Positions 14,556 to 22,405 of a stretch of 23,078 nucleotides of DNA are shown here, one piece after another (position 1 is the first letter of the stretch; each line of letters starts with the position of its first letter). Source of the DNA: JAUWMI01 sp964454265. GTDB lineage: Bacteria > Sumerlaeota > Sumerlaeia > MWCT01 > JAUWMI01. Below the pieces are notes generated by a model. The model did no database searches, was not told the DNA's origin, and saw only the letters and a program-made list of their open reading frames with translations. The stretch is taken from contig CAYVXD010000058.1 of NCBI GenBank assembly GCA_964454265.1, positions 1 through 23,078 of the forward strand. The letters run 5' to 3'. The position numbers were made by a program, and so were the translations under genes.

Positions 14556-15506
14556 ATGCGGACGATATCATCGCTACAGCAGGTGAGATTGCGCCAGTTG
14601 CGGCATGGGATATACCTGACGTTAGGGGTATTTGACGGGATGCACCGCGGGCATCAGGCGCTGATTCGCCGCGTGATTGAGGAGGCGAGGAAGCACAACG
14701 GCCTCAGCGTTGTCTTCACGTTTCAAAACCATCCGCTAGAGATTCTTGCGCCTCCATATTGTCCGCCACGGTTATTGACGCCCCTGCGCAAGCTCGAGAT
14801 ATTGCGGAAGCTGGGCGTTGATATTGTCATCATGATTCCATTCACTCAGCATTTTGCGCGTCTAGCGGCGCGGGAATTTGTGGCTGACATTCTGGTCAGG
14901 CGCTGCAAGGTTGTGAAGGTCTTCTGTGGGGCTGACGTTCGCTTTGGCTACGAGGGGAAAGGGGATGTTGAGCTCTTGCGTAGCCTGGGGCGTGAGTATG
15001 AGTTCAGTGTAGACAGCATGGTGCCGGTGCGATACCGGGGCATGGTGGTGAGCAGTACGAAAATTCGCGAGTTGCTTCAGGAAGGAATGGTTCATCGCGC
15101 GGCACGTCTGCTGACGCGGCCTTACGATCTGATAGGCCGGGTTAAGCGGGGCAAGAGAGTGGGTAAAACGTTGGGTTATCCAACTGCGAATCTCGATGTG
15201 GACGAGAATGTCATCGTTCCTGCCGTGGGGGTTTATGCTGTGATTGGCGAGTATGGAAAGAAGCAGTATGGAGGAATGACAAACATTGGCTATCAGCCAA
15301 CCTTTGCCAGGGATAAGCTAGGGATCGAGATACATCTTTTTGATTTTTGTGGTGAATTAACCGGAAAGCGGGTGAGAGTGTTTTTTCTTAAGCGCATGCG
15401 CGATGAGAAGCGGTTTGCCACACCTGCCAAATTGCAGGAGCAGCTGCGAAAAGACGAACGTACCGCGCGCGGGATTTACGAGAAGTGTTTGCACCGCAGG
15501 GGTTGA
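14556..15506 (+). CDS. ribF: Bifunctional riboflavin kinase / FAD synthetase RibF
   Basis: This 316-residue protein, the usual length, has two domains. The N-terminal FAD synthetase nucleotidyltransferase has GVFDGMHRGH (24-33), TFQNHPLE and VSSTKIRELL. The C-terminal riboflavin kinase has GKTLGYPTANLD (PTAN motif), MTNIGYQPTF and EIHLFDF. It phosphorylates riboflavin to FMN and adenylates FMN to FAD in the cytoplasm. The ATG is preceded by AAGGA. No FMN riboswitch is visible in the 42 bases separating it from the DUF62 gene, so the two genes are probably co-transcribed. Confidence 0.96.
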   Translation: MRTISSLQQVRLRQLRHGIYLTLGVFDGMHRGHQALIRRVIEEARKHNGLSVVFTFQNHPLEILAPPYCPPRLLTPLRKLEILRKLGVDIVIMIPFTQHFARLAAREFVADILVRRCKVVKVFCGADVRFGYEGKGDVELLRSLGREYEFSVDSMVPVRYRGMVVSSTKIRELLQEGMVHRAARLLTRPYDLIGRVKRGKRVGKTLGYPTANLDVDENVIVPAVGVYAVIGEYGKKQYGGMTNIGYQPTFARDKLGIEIHLFDFCGELTGKRVRVFFLKRMRDEKRFATPAKLQEQLRKDERTARGIYEKCLHRRG

Positions 15507-15549
15507 AAACGTGCGCTGAGACTCAGAGTGATGGCTAATGAGAGGGACA

Positions 15550-15577
15550 GTAGGGGCTCAATATATTGAGTCCCTAC
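15550..15577. repeat. Near-perfect 28-bp palindrome with GTAGGG...CCCTAC ends
   Basis: GTAGGGGCTCAATA (15550-15563) is followed by TATTGAGTCCCTAC (15564-15577), an inverted copy with one mismatch. It has the same length and ends as 13614-13641 but a different core. It lies in the 75-base gap between convergent ribF and glnA, 4 bases from the glnA stop, so it may also act in transcription ending for one or both. Confidence 0.7.
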
Positions 15578-15581
15578 ATAT

Positions 15582-16994
15582 TTAAATATCATAATAGAGC
15601 CCGAACTCGTAAGGATGAGGTCTCAGGCGTAGCGCATCTACTTCAGATTTTGTTTTATAGTCTATCCAGGTTTGGATAACGTCTTCAGTAAACACATCGC
15701 CCTTCAAGAGAAATTCATGGTCCGTCTCAAGAGCGCGGAGCGCTTCCTCCAGTGAGCCTGGCACTTTAGGCACGGCCTTGCCCTCCTCGGGCGGCAGGTC
15801 GTAGATGTTCTTATCAAGCGGCTTGCCTGGGTCAATCTTGTTCATGATGCCATCGAGTCCAGCCATCAGCATCGCACTGAAGGCGTAGTAGAAGTTGCAT
15901 GAGGGATCGGGTGGCCGAAATTCAATGCGCTTGGTGCCTGGTTCTGGTGAATACATGGGAATGCGGATGGCGGCGCTACGATTGCGTTGCGAGTAGGCGA
16001 GGTTGACCGGTGCCTCATAGCCAGGCACAAGGCGCTTGTAAGAGTTCGTGGTGGATGACGTAAATGCCAGCACCGTAGCGGCGTGTTTGAGCAACCCGCC
16101 GATGAAGAAGAGCGCAGTTTCGCTCAGGCCCGCATAGCCGTTTCCAGCAAAGAGATTGCGGTCTTTCTTCCAGAGGCTTATGTGTACGTGCATGCCAGAG
16201 CCATTGTCACCAAAGAGCGGTTTAGGCATGAATGTGACGGTCTTCTGATATTTCTTCGCAGTATTTTTTACAATGTATTTGAACAAGAGACATTTATCCG
16301 CCATGTGGGTGAGCGAGTCATAGCGAATGTCAATCTCGCCCTGGCCGGCAGTTGCTACTTCGTGGTGCTGTGCTTCTGCGGGGATGCCACATTCGATCAG
16401 AGTGAGCATCATTTCGCTGCGTAGGTCGTTCAACGAATCAGTTGGCGGCACAGGAAAGTAGCCTTCCTTATACCGAGGTTTATAGCCCAGATTCGGCCGC
16501 TCGTCGCGACCCGAATTCCAGCGTCCCTCAACCGAGTCAATGTAATAGAACCCATAGTTACACGACTGGTCGAAGCGGATGTCGTCGAAAATGAAGAACT
16601 CAAGCTCCGGGCCGAAGTAGGACACGTCGGCGATGCCCGTGGATTTGAGGTAGGCTTCGCACTTCAATGCGCAATTGCGAGGATCACGAGTGTACTTTTC
16701 TTTCGTGATTGGATCAACGATGTTACAGACCAGGCTTAGTGTTGGGATACTCGCAAAGGGATCAATCATTGCAGTTTCCGGATCTGGCATTACGAGCATG
16801 TCGCTCTGGTGAATGGATTGCCATCCACGGATGCTCGATCCGTCAAATCCAAACCCTCCTTCGAACGATTCCTCGCTCAGCTGGCTAATCGGAACTGTGA
16901 AATGCTGCCATTGGCCGGGGAAGTCCATAAACTTGAAATCCACGCATTTCACACCTTTTTCCTTGCATAAATTCAGCACTTGCTGTGGTTTCAT
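15582..16994 (-). CDS. glnA: Glutamine synthetase, type I (GlnA)
   Basis: This 470-residue GSI protein contains all family motifs: GFDGSSIRGW (49-58), FGPELEFFIFD (127-137), DNGSGMHVHISLW (263-275), KRLVPGYEAPVNLAYSQRNRS (320-340) and RIEFRPPD (356-363). NIYDLPPEE places Tyr398 at the adenylylation site, so it belongs to the GSI-beta class and could be controlled by a GlnE-type adenylyltransferase. It makes glutamine from glutamate, ammonia and ATP as a dodecamer in the cytoplasm. The ATG has AAGGA upstream. Transcription should start at the sigma70-type promoter at 17080-17107. No sigma54 site is present on this strand. Confidence 0.97.
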   Translation of the reverse strand: MKPQQVLNLCKEKGVKCVDFKFMDFPGQWQHFTVPISQLSEESFEGGFGFDGSSIRGWQSIHQSDMLVMPDPETAMIDPFASIPTLSLVCNIVDPITKEKYTRDPRNCALKCEAYLKSTGIADVSYFGPELEFFIFDDIRFDQSCNYGFYYIDSVEGRWNSGRDERPNLGYKPRYKEGYFPVPPTDSLNDLRSEMMLTLIECGIPAEAQHHEVATAGQGEIDIRYDSLTHMADKCLLFKYIVKNTAKKYQKTVTFMPKPLFGDNGSGMHVHISLWKKDRNLFAGNGYAGLSETALFFIGGLLKHAATVLAFTSSTTNSYKRLVPGYEAPVNLAYSQRNRSAAIRIPMYSPEPGTKRIEFRPPDPSCNFYYAFSAMLMAGLDGIMNKIDPGKPLDKNIYDLPPEEGKAVPKVPGSLEEALRALETDHEFLLKGDVFTEDVIQTWIDYKTKSEVDALRLRPHPYEFGLYYDI

Positions 16995-17318
16995 ACTCAG
17001 TACACCATCCTTTCCTTGCTGACTATTTATTCTTAGAAACTAGCCCTAAAAGCAAATCTTCCTTCCGGCATAGCGCCTCCTTATAGCCGACGTTTTTGAC
17101 ATGTCAAGAGCTATTTTGGACTGGCACTAATTCTTCTGGGGCGGATTCGTATGGGTTTTTATGTGAATGCTTCATCATTGTTCAATAATCGGGGCTCAGT
17201 TATATGCATAATAAAGACAAAGCCGCAAAATGGCCTTCTGCTGCTGACGAGATAAGTCGAGAGGCAATGATCACAGAGTATTGAGTTGCGCCAATCATAT
17301 TATTGGTCGCCCGATTCC
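16995..17318. other. 324-bp gap between trxB and glnA holding the glnA promoter
   Basis: Apart from the glnA promoter and its roughly 80-base leader, nothing recognisable is seen. No terminator is evident behind trxB, so some read-through into glnA is possible. Confidence 0.5.
17080..17107 (-). promoter_or_regulatory. Strong sigma70-type promoter of glnA with palindromic -35
   Basis: On the minus strand a perfect TTGACA (17107-17102) is followed after 16 bases by TATAAG (17085-17080). The -35 is the left half of the perfect 12-bp palindrome TTGACATGTCAA (17096-17107). A protein bound there would block or alter polymerase access. This is the best promoter match in the window. The palindrome as an operator is inference. 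Confidence 0.62.
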
Positions 17319-18248
17319 TTAGAGTTCGCTCAAGTACTTATCCGCGTAATATGCAGCTGTTGCCCCTTCGCCTGCAGCAGTTACGATCTGGCGAATGGTC
17401 TGTTGTCGCACGTCTCCAGCGGCAAAGATGCCTGGCACCGAAGTCGCCATACGGTGATCAGTGGCAACAAAACCGAGATCGTTCATCTCTACCAGTCCTT
17501 TTACGATCTCTGTATTGGGAATATGGCCGATGAAAATAAAGACGCCTTCCGTGGGCAGTTTCTGTTCTTCCTCGGTTTTCACATTCTTGACGCTGACGCC
17601 AGTAACAGAATCCGAGCCCAGGATTTTGGTGACGATCGTATCCCAGAGGAAGTGAATTTTTGAGTTGGCGAAAGCCCGTTCCTGAAGAATTTTTTCTGCG
17701 CGCAACTGGTCGCGTCGGTGGATAACAGTCAGGGCTGTGACGAACTTGGTGAGAAACAGCGACTCGTCAATTGCGGCATCGCCGCCACCAGCCACCACGA
17801 TCTCTTTTCCGCGGAAGAACATGCCGTCACAGGTGCCGCAGTACGACACTCCTTTGCCAGTAAGCTCCTGTTCGCCCGGCACGTTCAGTTTGCGTGGCGA
17901 TGCGCCTGAACAGATAATAACGGCACCACAGGAATAGGAGCGCTCGGAGGTCGTGACGATTCGCTTTCTATTTTCCAGCGCAATGGTCTGGACGTTTTCA
18001 ATGCGGATTTCGGTATCGAAGGCGCGGGCATGGTCTTCCATGAGCTTACTGAGTTCAGTGCCTGGGATGCCTTTTGGGAATGCAGGGTAATTCTCAATCA
18101 TGTGTGAGATTATCATTTGTCCACCCGGGGCCATCGCGTCGAGCAGAAGGGTTTTGCGGCGCGCCCGGGTTGCGTAGATAGCCGCTGCAAGTCCGGCAGG
18201 CCCGCCACCTGCAATAATGATGTCATAGTCAAATTGTCGTGTGCTCAT
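17319..18248 (-). CDS. trxB: Thioredoxin reductase (TrxB)
   Basis: This 309-residue low-molecular-weight flavoprotein starts at the ATG at 18248 with GGAG 8 bases upstream; an in-frame TTG one codon earlier is not needed. FAD is bound by GGGPAG (14-19) and the C-terminal GIFAAGDVR. NADPH is bound by GGGDAA (154-159) with HRRDQLRA. The redox pair Cys137/Cys140 sits in SYCGTCDG. The family more often shows CATC or CAVC, but CGTC also appears. It reduces thioredoxin with NADPH. No thioredoxin gene is adjacent. The HRR motif favours NADPH use over the ferredoxin- or NADH-type relatives. Confidence 0.92.
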   Translation of the reverse strand: MSTRQFDYDIIIAGGGPAGLAAAIYATRARRKTLLLDAMAPGGQMIISHMIENYPAFPKGIPGTELSKLMEDHARAFDTEIRIENVQTIALENRKRIVTTSERSYSCGAVIICSGASPRKLNVPGEQELTGKGVSYCGTCDGMFFRGKEIVVAGGGDAAIDESLFLTKFVTALTVIHRRDQLRAEKILQERAFANSKIHFLWDTIVTKILGSDSVTGVSVKNVKTEEEQKLPTEGVFIFIGHIPNTEIVKGLVEMNDLGFVATDHRMATSVPGIFAAGDVRQQTIRQIVTAAGEGATAAYYADKYLSEL

Positions 18249-18406
18249 CAATCACACTCCGTTCCAGTAAAGTTGGTATCAGATCGCGTGAGCTCCATCC
18301 CTAATCCGTCAAGCTCTGAAAAGCTGCGAAATTGAAATGGATTGTTCGGATAACTGTGGTGTATAGAACGAACCGATAGTGAATATGACCATCTACGATG
18401 AAAGAC

Positions 18407-18453
18407 GTAGGGGCGAGGTCTCCTCGCCCTGGGCGGGGAAACCCCGCCCCTAC
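18407..18453. repeat. GTAG...CTAC element with two tandem perfect 8-bp hairpins
   Basis: The outer GTAG (18407-18410) and CTAC (18450-18453) enclose GGGCGAGG-tct-CCTCGCCC (18411-18429), one T, and GGGCGGGG-aaa-CCCCGCCC (18431-18449; the last C abuts CTAC). Both hairpins are perfect. GTAG at the foot of a hairpin, with an inverted partner, is the layout of REP/inverted-REP pairs, in which GTAG is recognised by RAYT transposases. Calling this element REP-like is inference. Confidence 0.75.
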
Positions 18454-18550
18454 AATTATCCGAATGGATACCTCTTTCAATTAATGCTATGCTCTCATCT
18501 GAAGCACAGGTTAGCGGATGTTGGGCTCCACATGGAATCAGCCAAAACCC

Positions 18551-18579
18551 TTGACAAGGTAAAGCAAACCCTGAATTAA
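18551..18579 (+). promoter_or_regulatory. Possible promoter of the LPS core operon
   Basis: A perfect TTGACA (18551-18556) is followed after 17-18 bases by the weak -10 candidates AATTAA/ATTAAT (18574-18580). It would give a leader of nearly 190 bases. A better -10-like TATTAT (about 18589) lies too far from this -35. Confidence 0.3.
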
Positions 18580-18775
18580 TGTTGAACTATTATAGTGAAA
18601 AAGCGCTAGTTTGAAGTCAACCTTTTTGTCCATCATGGTCAGGTGAACCGCTTCTCTCGTCATAAACGCATTGCGTCTTTCCGGAGTATACATCGTGGCA
18701 CCTGAGGTATGTGTGCTTCACTTTGGCCAGGCGCTGTCTATTAAGAAAGCCGGTTAAGGAACAAAGGCGACAGCA

Positions 18776-19552
18776 ATGGAACGTGAGAAGGTGAGCGTAA
18801 TAATCCCCACGTACAATGAGGAGCAGAATATACGTGACTGCCTCGAGTCGGTCAAGTGGGCAGATGAGATTTTCATTGTTGATTCGTTCAGTACGGATGG
18901 CACGCTCAGCATTGCGCGTGAGTACAAGGATCGCATCGTGCAACATCCATATGAGAATTCAGCGGCCCAGAAGAATTGGGCAATACCGCAGGCAACTCAT
19001 CCGTGGGTCATGGTTGTGGACGCGGACGAGCGAGTGACGCCAGAGCTGCGCGACGAAATTCTCAAGATGCTCAGTCGTTCGCACTCCTACGATGGGTTTT
19101 ATATCTACCGTGTGAATCATTTTCTCGGCAAGCGGATTCGCTATTGTGGGTGGCAGCGCGATGACGTCTTGCGGCTGTTCAAACGCGACAAGGGGCGCTA
19201 TGAGAAAAAAGAGGTTCATGCCGACGTGATTGTTCCCGGGCCGACGACTCATCTGCGCCACAAGCTGCTTCATTACACGTTCCGCAGCTTTGATCAGTAT
19301 CTAAAGAAATTTGATCGCTACACAAGTTGGGCCGCTGGTGATCGGGCAAAGCGCACGCGGCGAGTGCGTTGGCACCATCTCACATTGCGTCCAGCGGCAC
19401 GTTTTGTGCGGCAATACGTGTTGCGTCTGGGATTTCTGGATGGCCTGAGTGGGCTGGTGTTGTGCAGCCTTGCTGCCTACAGTGTGTTTCTTAAATACGC
19501 TAAGTTGTGGGAGCGGCAACAATCGCAATCGCACGATGGGAAGCGGTCTTGA
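18776..19552 (+). CDS. Family 2 glycosyltransferase, LPS core type (WaaE/KdtX-like)
   Basis: This 258-residue GT-A enzyme has the nucleotide-sugar entry VSVIIPTYNEEQNI (6-19), VDSFSTDGT (35-43), and the metal-binding DxD in VVDADER (Asp82, Asp84). It lacks a long membrane region, although YVLRLGFLDGLSGLVLCSLAAYSVFLKYAK near the C-terminus is hydrophobic. This layout matches the small GT2 enzymes that add glucose or another sugar to inner-core heptose. It is the first gene of the operon; its stop overlaps the start of the heptosyltransferase gene (TGATG). The sugar it transfers cannot be read from sequence. Confidence 0.87.
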   Translation: MEREKVSVIIPTYNEEQNIRDCLESVKWADEIFIVDSFSTDGTLSIAREYKDRIVQHPYENSAAQKNWAIPQATHPWVMVVDADERVTPELRDEILKMLSRSHSYDGFYIYRVNHFLGKRIRYCGWQRDDVLRLFKRDKGRYEKKEVHADVIVPGPTTHLRHKLLHYTFRSFDQYLKKFDRYTSWAAGDRAKRTRRVRWHHLTLRPAARFVRQYVLRLGFLDGLSGLVLCSLAAYSVFLKYAKLWERQQSQSHDGKRS

Positions 19553-20646
19553 TGACGGTCAGGTCAATAGTTATTAAGGGCATTAACTGGGTCGGCGACA
19601 CGATTTTAACCACGCCGGCGATCAGTGCACTGCGTCGCGGTTTTCCTGAGGCAGCGATTACCGTGGTCGCCCGGCCCTGGGTGGCGGCTCTGCTTGAGGC
19701 TAACCCGGACATAGCTGACGTCTGGGAAGTTGATGAGCGCAATCGGCTGAAATTCCTGGCTGTAGCTGCACGTATGCGGCGCCAGCGTTTTGATCTGGGC
19801 ATTCTTTTTCCCAATTCCTTTGCCTCAGCGCTCCTGCTAGCACTTGGCGGCGTAAGGCGGCGCGTGGGCTACAATCGAGACGGCCGCAGGTTCTTGCTGA
19901 CCGATCGCATCGTTGTTACCGACGAGATTCTGAAAGTTCATCAGGTGGAATACTATCTGAACATTGTTGGGAAGGTATGCGACATCACGAACAGTCCGCG
20001 CCGGTTGGTATTGAACGTGCTGGCGAGCGAGCACGAATGGATGGGCGCCTTCTTGCAGACGCAGGGTGTGGGAGAGACAGAGTTACTGGTGGGGCTGAAT
20101 CCGGGAGCACACTATGGGAGTGCCAAGCGGTGGTTTCCGGAACGATTTGCCGCTGTGGCCCGGTATTGTGCGCAACACTACGGCGCAAAGATTGTTATCA
20201 CGGGCAGCCAGTACGAGGCGGAGATCGCCCGCGAAGTGGCAGCTCGCGCCGAGATTCCCGTGCTTAATCTCAGCGGCCAGCTCACGCTACGCCAGCTGGC
20301 ACCGCTGATTACCCGGTGTTCCGTGTACATTACGAACGATTGCGGCTCGATGCACATTGCGGCAGCGCTTGGCGTTCCACTCGTGGCGATTTTTGGCTCG
20401 ACCGACTGGGTAACTACTGCGCCTTGCAGCGAAAAAGCCATTGTGGTGCGAAAGCCCACAGACTGCGCGCCGTGTCTCCTGCGCGAATGTCCCACGGATC
20501 ACCGCTGCATGGAGGCGATCACTGTGGATGATGTCATCCAGGCGGTGGACAAACATTTTCAACACCCTCACCTGCACGAACGGACGCAGATTTCCGATGC
20601 AGCTTCTCCAACGGGCCTGATCATAAGAGATGAGAACCGAGGTTAA
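19552..20646 (+). CDS. ADP-heptose:LPS heptosyltransferase (WaaF-like, GT9)
   Basis: The start is taken at the ATG at 19552 (MTVRSIVIKGINWVGD), sharing a base with the preceding stop, rather than the upstream in-frame GTG at 19507. This gives 364 residues. Features are the N-terminal KGINWVGDTILTTPA, NPGAHYGSAKRWFPERFA in the middle, and TNDCGSMHIAAALGVPLVAIFGSTD in the ADP-heptose site. A late cysteine cluster CAPCLLRECPTDHRCM (305-320) is typical of heptosyltransferase II. It adds heptose from ADP-L-glycero-D-manno-heptose to the LPS core on the cytoplasmic side. The heptose-activation genes just downstream support this. Confidence 0.92.
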   Translation: MTVRSIVIKGINWVGDTILTTPAISALRRGFPEAAITVVARPWVAALLEANPDIADVWEVDERNRLKFLAVAARMRRQRFDLGILFPNSFASALLLALGGVRRRVGYNRDGRRFLLTDRIVVTDEILKVHQVEYYLNIVGKVCDITNSPRRLVLNVLASEHEWMGAFLQTQGVGETELLVGLNPGAHYGSAKRWFPERFAAVARYCAQHYGAKIVITGSQYEAEIAREVAARAEIPVLNLSGQLTLRQLAPLITRCSVYITNDCGSMHIAAALGVPLVAIFGSTDWVTTAPCSEKAIVVRKPTDCAPCLLRECPTDHRCMEAITVDDVIQAVDKHFQHPHLHERTQISDAASPTGLIIRDENRG

Positions 20647-20652
20647 CAACCC

Positions 20653-21780
20653 GTGGCCGAAAAAATTCTGCACATTGATAGCGAGTCGGGCTGGCGTGGC
20701 GGCGAAGCACAAGTCTTGCAATTATGCATTGGTTTGAAGACGCTGGATTACGAGCCACTTCTTGTGGTGCCGCCGCAGAGTGCGCTGGAAACCCGGGCCA
20801 GCCGCGCCAATCTGGACATTGTGCCGCTGAACATGCGAAGCGAGTATAACGTGCGTACAATCCTGCGTCTACGTCGGCTGATAAAGCAAGAAGGTATTGC
20901 GCTTTGCCACGCACATACGGCGCATGCACACAGCCTGGCGTGGGGAGCCACGGCGAGGACGCTCGCAGTGCCGGTCGTTGTGTCGCGCCGTGTGGATTTT
21001 AGCGTAGGACGGAACTATTTCTCCCGGCTCAAGTATCAGAGTCCGCGTGTGTATTTCATTGCCATTTCCCATGGAGTAAAGCAGGTGCTGCTCAAGGGCG
21101 GAATACTTGAAGAGCGGATTTTTGTTGTGCCGAGTGGAATTGACCCGGGCAAATTTAAAGATGAAGTACGAACACGTCAGGACTTCTGTAAGGAATTTAA
21201 TCTATCGCCCGATACTGTTATTGTGGGCAATATTGCACACCTGGCAGATCACAAAGGTCAGCGCTACCTCGTGGAAGCAGTGCCGGAAGTGCTAGGAAAA
21301 TGTCCCAATGCGGTCTTTTTTATCGTTGGAGAAGGGGATGAACGGCCAGCCCTGGAGCAGCTGATCTCAAAGTTAGATTTGCGATCGAAAGTAATTCTCA
21401 CAGGTTTTCGCGAAGACATTGGCTATTTTTTGCGTGCGTTTGATGTCTTTGTGTTGTCGTCGCATCTGGAGGGGCTGTGCACTTCATTGCTTGATGCCCT
21501 GCTCATGGAGGTTCCAGTAGTAGCGACGCGCACCGGTGGGGTGCCGGAAATTATTGAGGACAATGTCACTGGCCTGCTCGTGGAAGTGCGAAATCCGCAT
21601 GCTCTGGCTGAGGGCATTCTTCGGTTAATCAGAGAACCTGCATTGAGTCAGAAGTTTGCGAAGGCTGGTCGTGAGCGCGTGCTCACCCGTTATACGACTC
21701 AGCAGATGGTGCGCGGCACGGTTGCCGTGTATGAGCAAGTGCTTGCTGAGCATCGCAGAGTTGGTGAGGTGTTAACGTGA
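20653..21780 (+). CDS. Family 4 glycosyltransferase, LPS core biosynthesis
   Basis: This 375-residue GT-B enzyme starts at a GTG 6 bases after the heptosyltransferase stop, with GAGG upstream. The acceptor-side N-terminus has WRGGEAQVLQL (14-24). The donor-side half has VGNIAHLADHKGQ (191-203), VGEGDERP and HLEGLCTSLLDALLMEVPVV. The usual EX7E pair is Glu273 with Asp281 rather than Glu. It is placed between heptosyltransferase and gmhB with a 4-base overlap to the latter, which implies a core or lipid-linked sugar transfer. Donor and acceptor are not determinable. Confidence 0.88.
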   Translation: MAEKILHIDSESGWRGGEAQVLQLCIGLKTLDYEPLLVVPPQSALETRASRANLDIVPLNMRSEYNVRTILRLRRLIKQEGIALCHAHTAHAHSLAWGATARTLAVPVVVSRRVDFSVGRNYFSRLKYQSPRVYFIAISHGVKQVLLKGGILEERIFVVPSGIDPGKFKDEVRTRQDFCKEFNLSPDTVIVGNIAHLADHKGQRYLVEAVPEVLGKCPNAVFFIVGEGDERPALEQLISKLDLRSKVILTGFREDIGYFLRAFDVFVLSSHLEGLCTSLLDALLMEVPVVATRTGGVPEIIEDNVTGLLVEVRNPHALAEGILRLIREPALSQKFAKAGRERVLTRYTTQQMVRGTVAVYEQVLAEHRRVGEVLT

Positions 21781-22379
21781 CGGGAAAAATGCCAATCAAA
21801 AAGCCCGCGGTTTTCCTTGATCGCGATGGCACGGTGACGGAAGAGGTGGGGTATGTGAATCACGAAAGCCGGCTGCGTCTCCTGCCGCGCAGCGCTGAAG
21901 CGATCAGGCTGCTGAACGAATGCGGGTTGCTGGCCGTGATTGTCACCAACCAGTCCGGGGTTGCACGCGGCTACTTCGACGAAGCATTGGTCGGCCGGGT
22001 GCATCAGCGCTTGATTTCCCTGCTGAAGGAACATGGGGCGGTTCTGGATGGCATTTACTATTGCCCCCACCATCCTTCTGCCGGGCTGCCGCCCTATCGG
22101 CAAGAATGTAAATGTCGGAAGCCGAATGTCGGTCTGTTGGAACGGGCAGCGGCTGAGATGACCATTGATCTGGTGCGCTCATACGTGGTTGGCGATCGAA
22201 TCAAGGATATTGAGTTTGGACAGAGACTGAATTTGAAGTCGGTTTTTGTTCTTACGGGATATGGCCGGGGGGAGTATGAATATCAGCACGACGGATGGAC
22301 AGTGGAGCCACACCATATAGCTGAGGATCTTTTGGATGCGGTACGTTGGATTCTGGACGATTTGGGCAAGTCGCAGTAA
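21777..22379 (+). CDS. gmhB: D-glycero-D-manno-heptose 1,7-bisphosphate 7-phosphatase (GmhB)
   Basis: This 200-residue HAD phosphatase starts at a GTG overlapping the preceding stop (GTGA), with GAGG about 7 bases upstream; an ATG four codons later is an alternative. The catalytic motif FLDRDGT gives Asp15 and Asp17, and VTNQSG is motif II. The zinc loop has Cys96, His98, Cys111 and Cys113, and KPN plus VGDRIKDIEFG complete the fold. All are typical of GmhB. It removes the 7-phosphate from heptose bisphosphate before adenylylation by the product of the next gene. Confidence 0.92.
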   Translation: MTGKMPIKKPAVFLDRDGTVTEEVGYVNHESRLRLLPRSAEAIRLLNECGLLAVIVTNQSGVARGYFDEALVGRVHQRLISLLKEHGAVLDGIYYCPHHPSAGLPPYRQECKCRKPNVGLLERAAAEMTIDLVRSYVVGDRIKDIEFGQRLNLKSVFVLTGYGRGEYEYQHDGWTVEPHHIAEDLLDAVRWILDDLGKSQ

Positions 22380-22405
22380 ACGCCATAGCCGGGAGATGGG
22401 CGAGG

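Larger units (their letters stand above)
18249..18775. other. 527-bp divergent intergenic region between trxB and the LPS operon
   Basis: It holds the trxB upstream region, the GTAG-type double-hairpin element at 18407-18453 and a possible promoter for the LPS operon at 18551. No credible gene is seen. A 66-codon frame across the repeat is explained by the repeat itself. The stretch 18600-18760 has no motif I recognise. Confidence 0.5.

Noticed and set aside
17033..17071. 12-residue leader peptide (MPEGRFAFRASF) before glnA with an AAGGAGG ahead of its ATG
   Set aside because: The AAGGAGG overlaps the -10 of the glnA promoter, so it would lie upstream of the expected transcript start and not be in the mRNA.
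17145..17160. TGGCAC as a possible sigma54 -24 element near glnA
   Set aside because: It is on the plus strand, opposite to glnA, and the required TTGC at -12 is absent.
18379..18579. 66-codon plus-strand frame across the GTAG element
   Set aside because: Its middle is simply the translation of the double-hairpin repeat. There is no Shine-Dalgarno and no recognisable domain.
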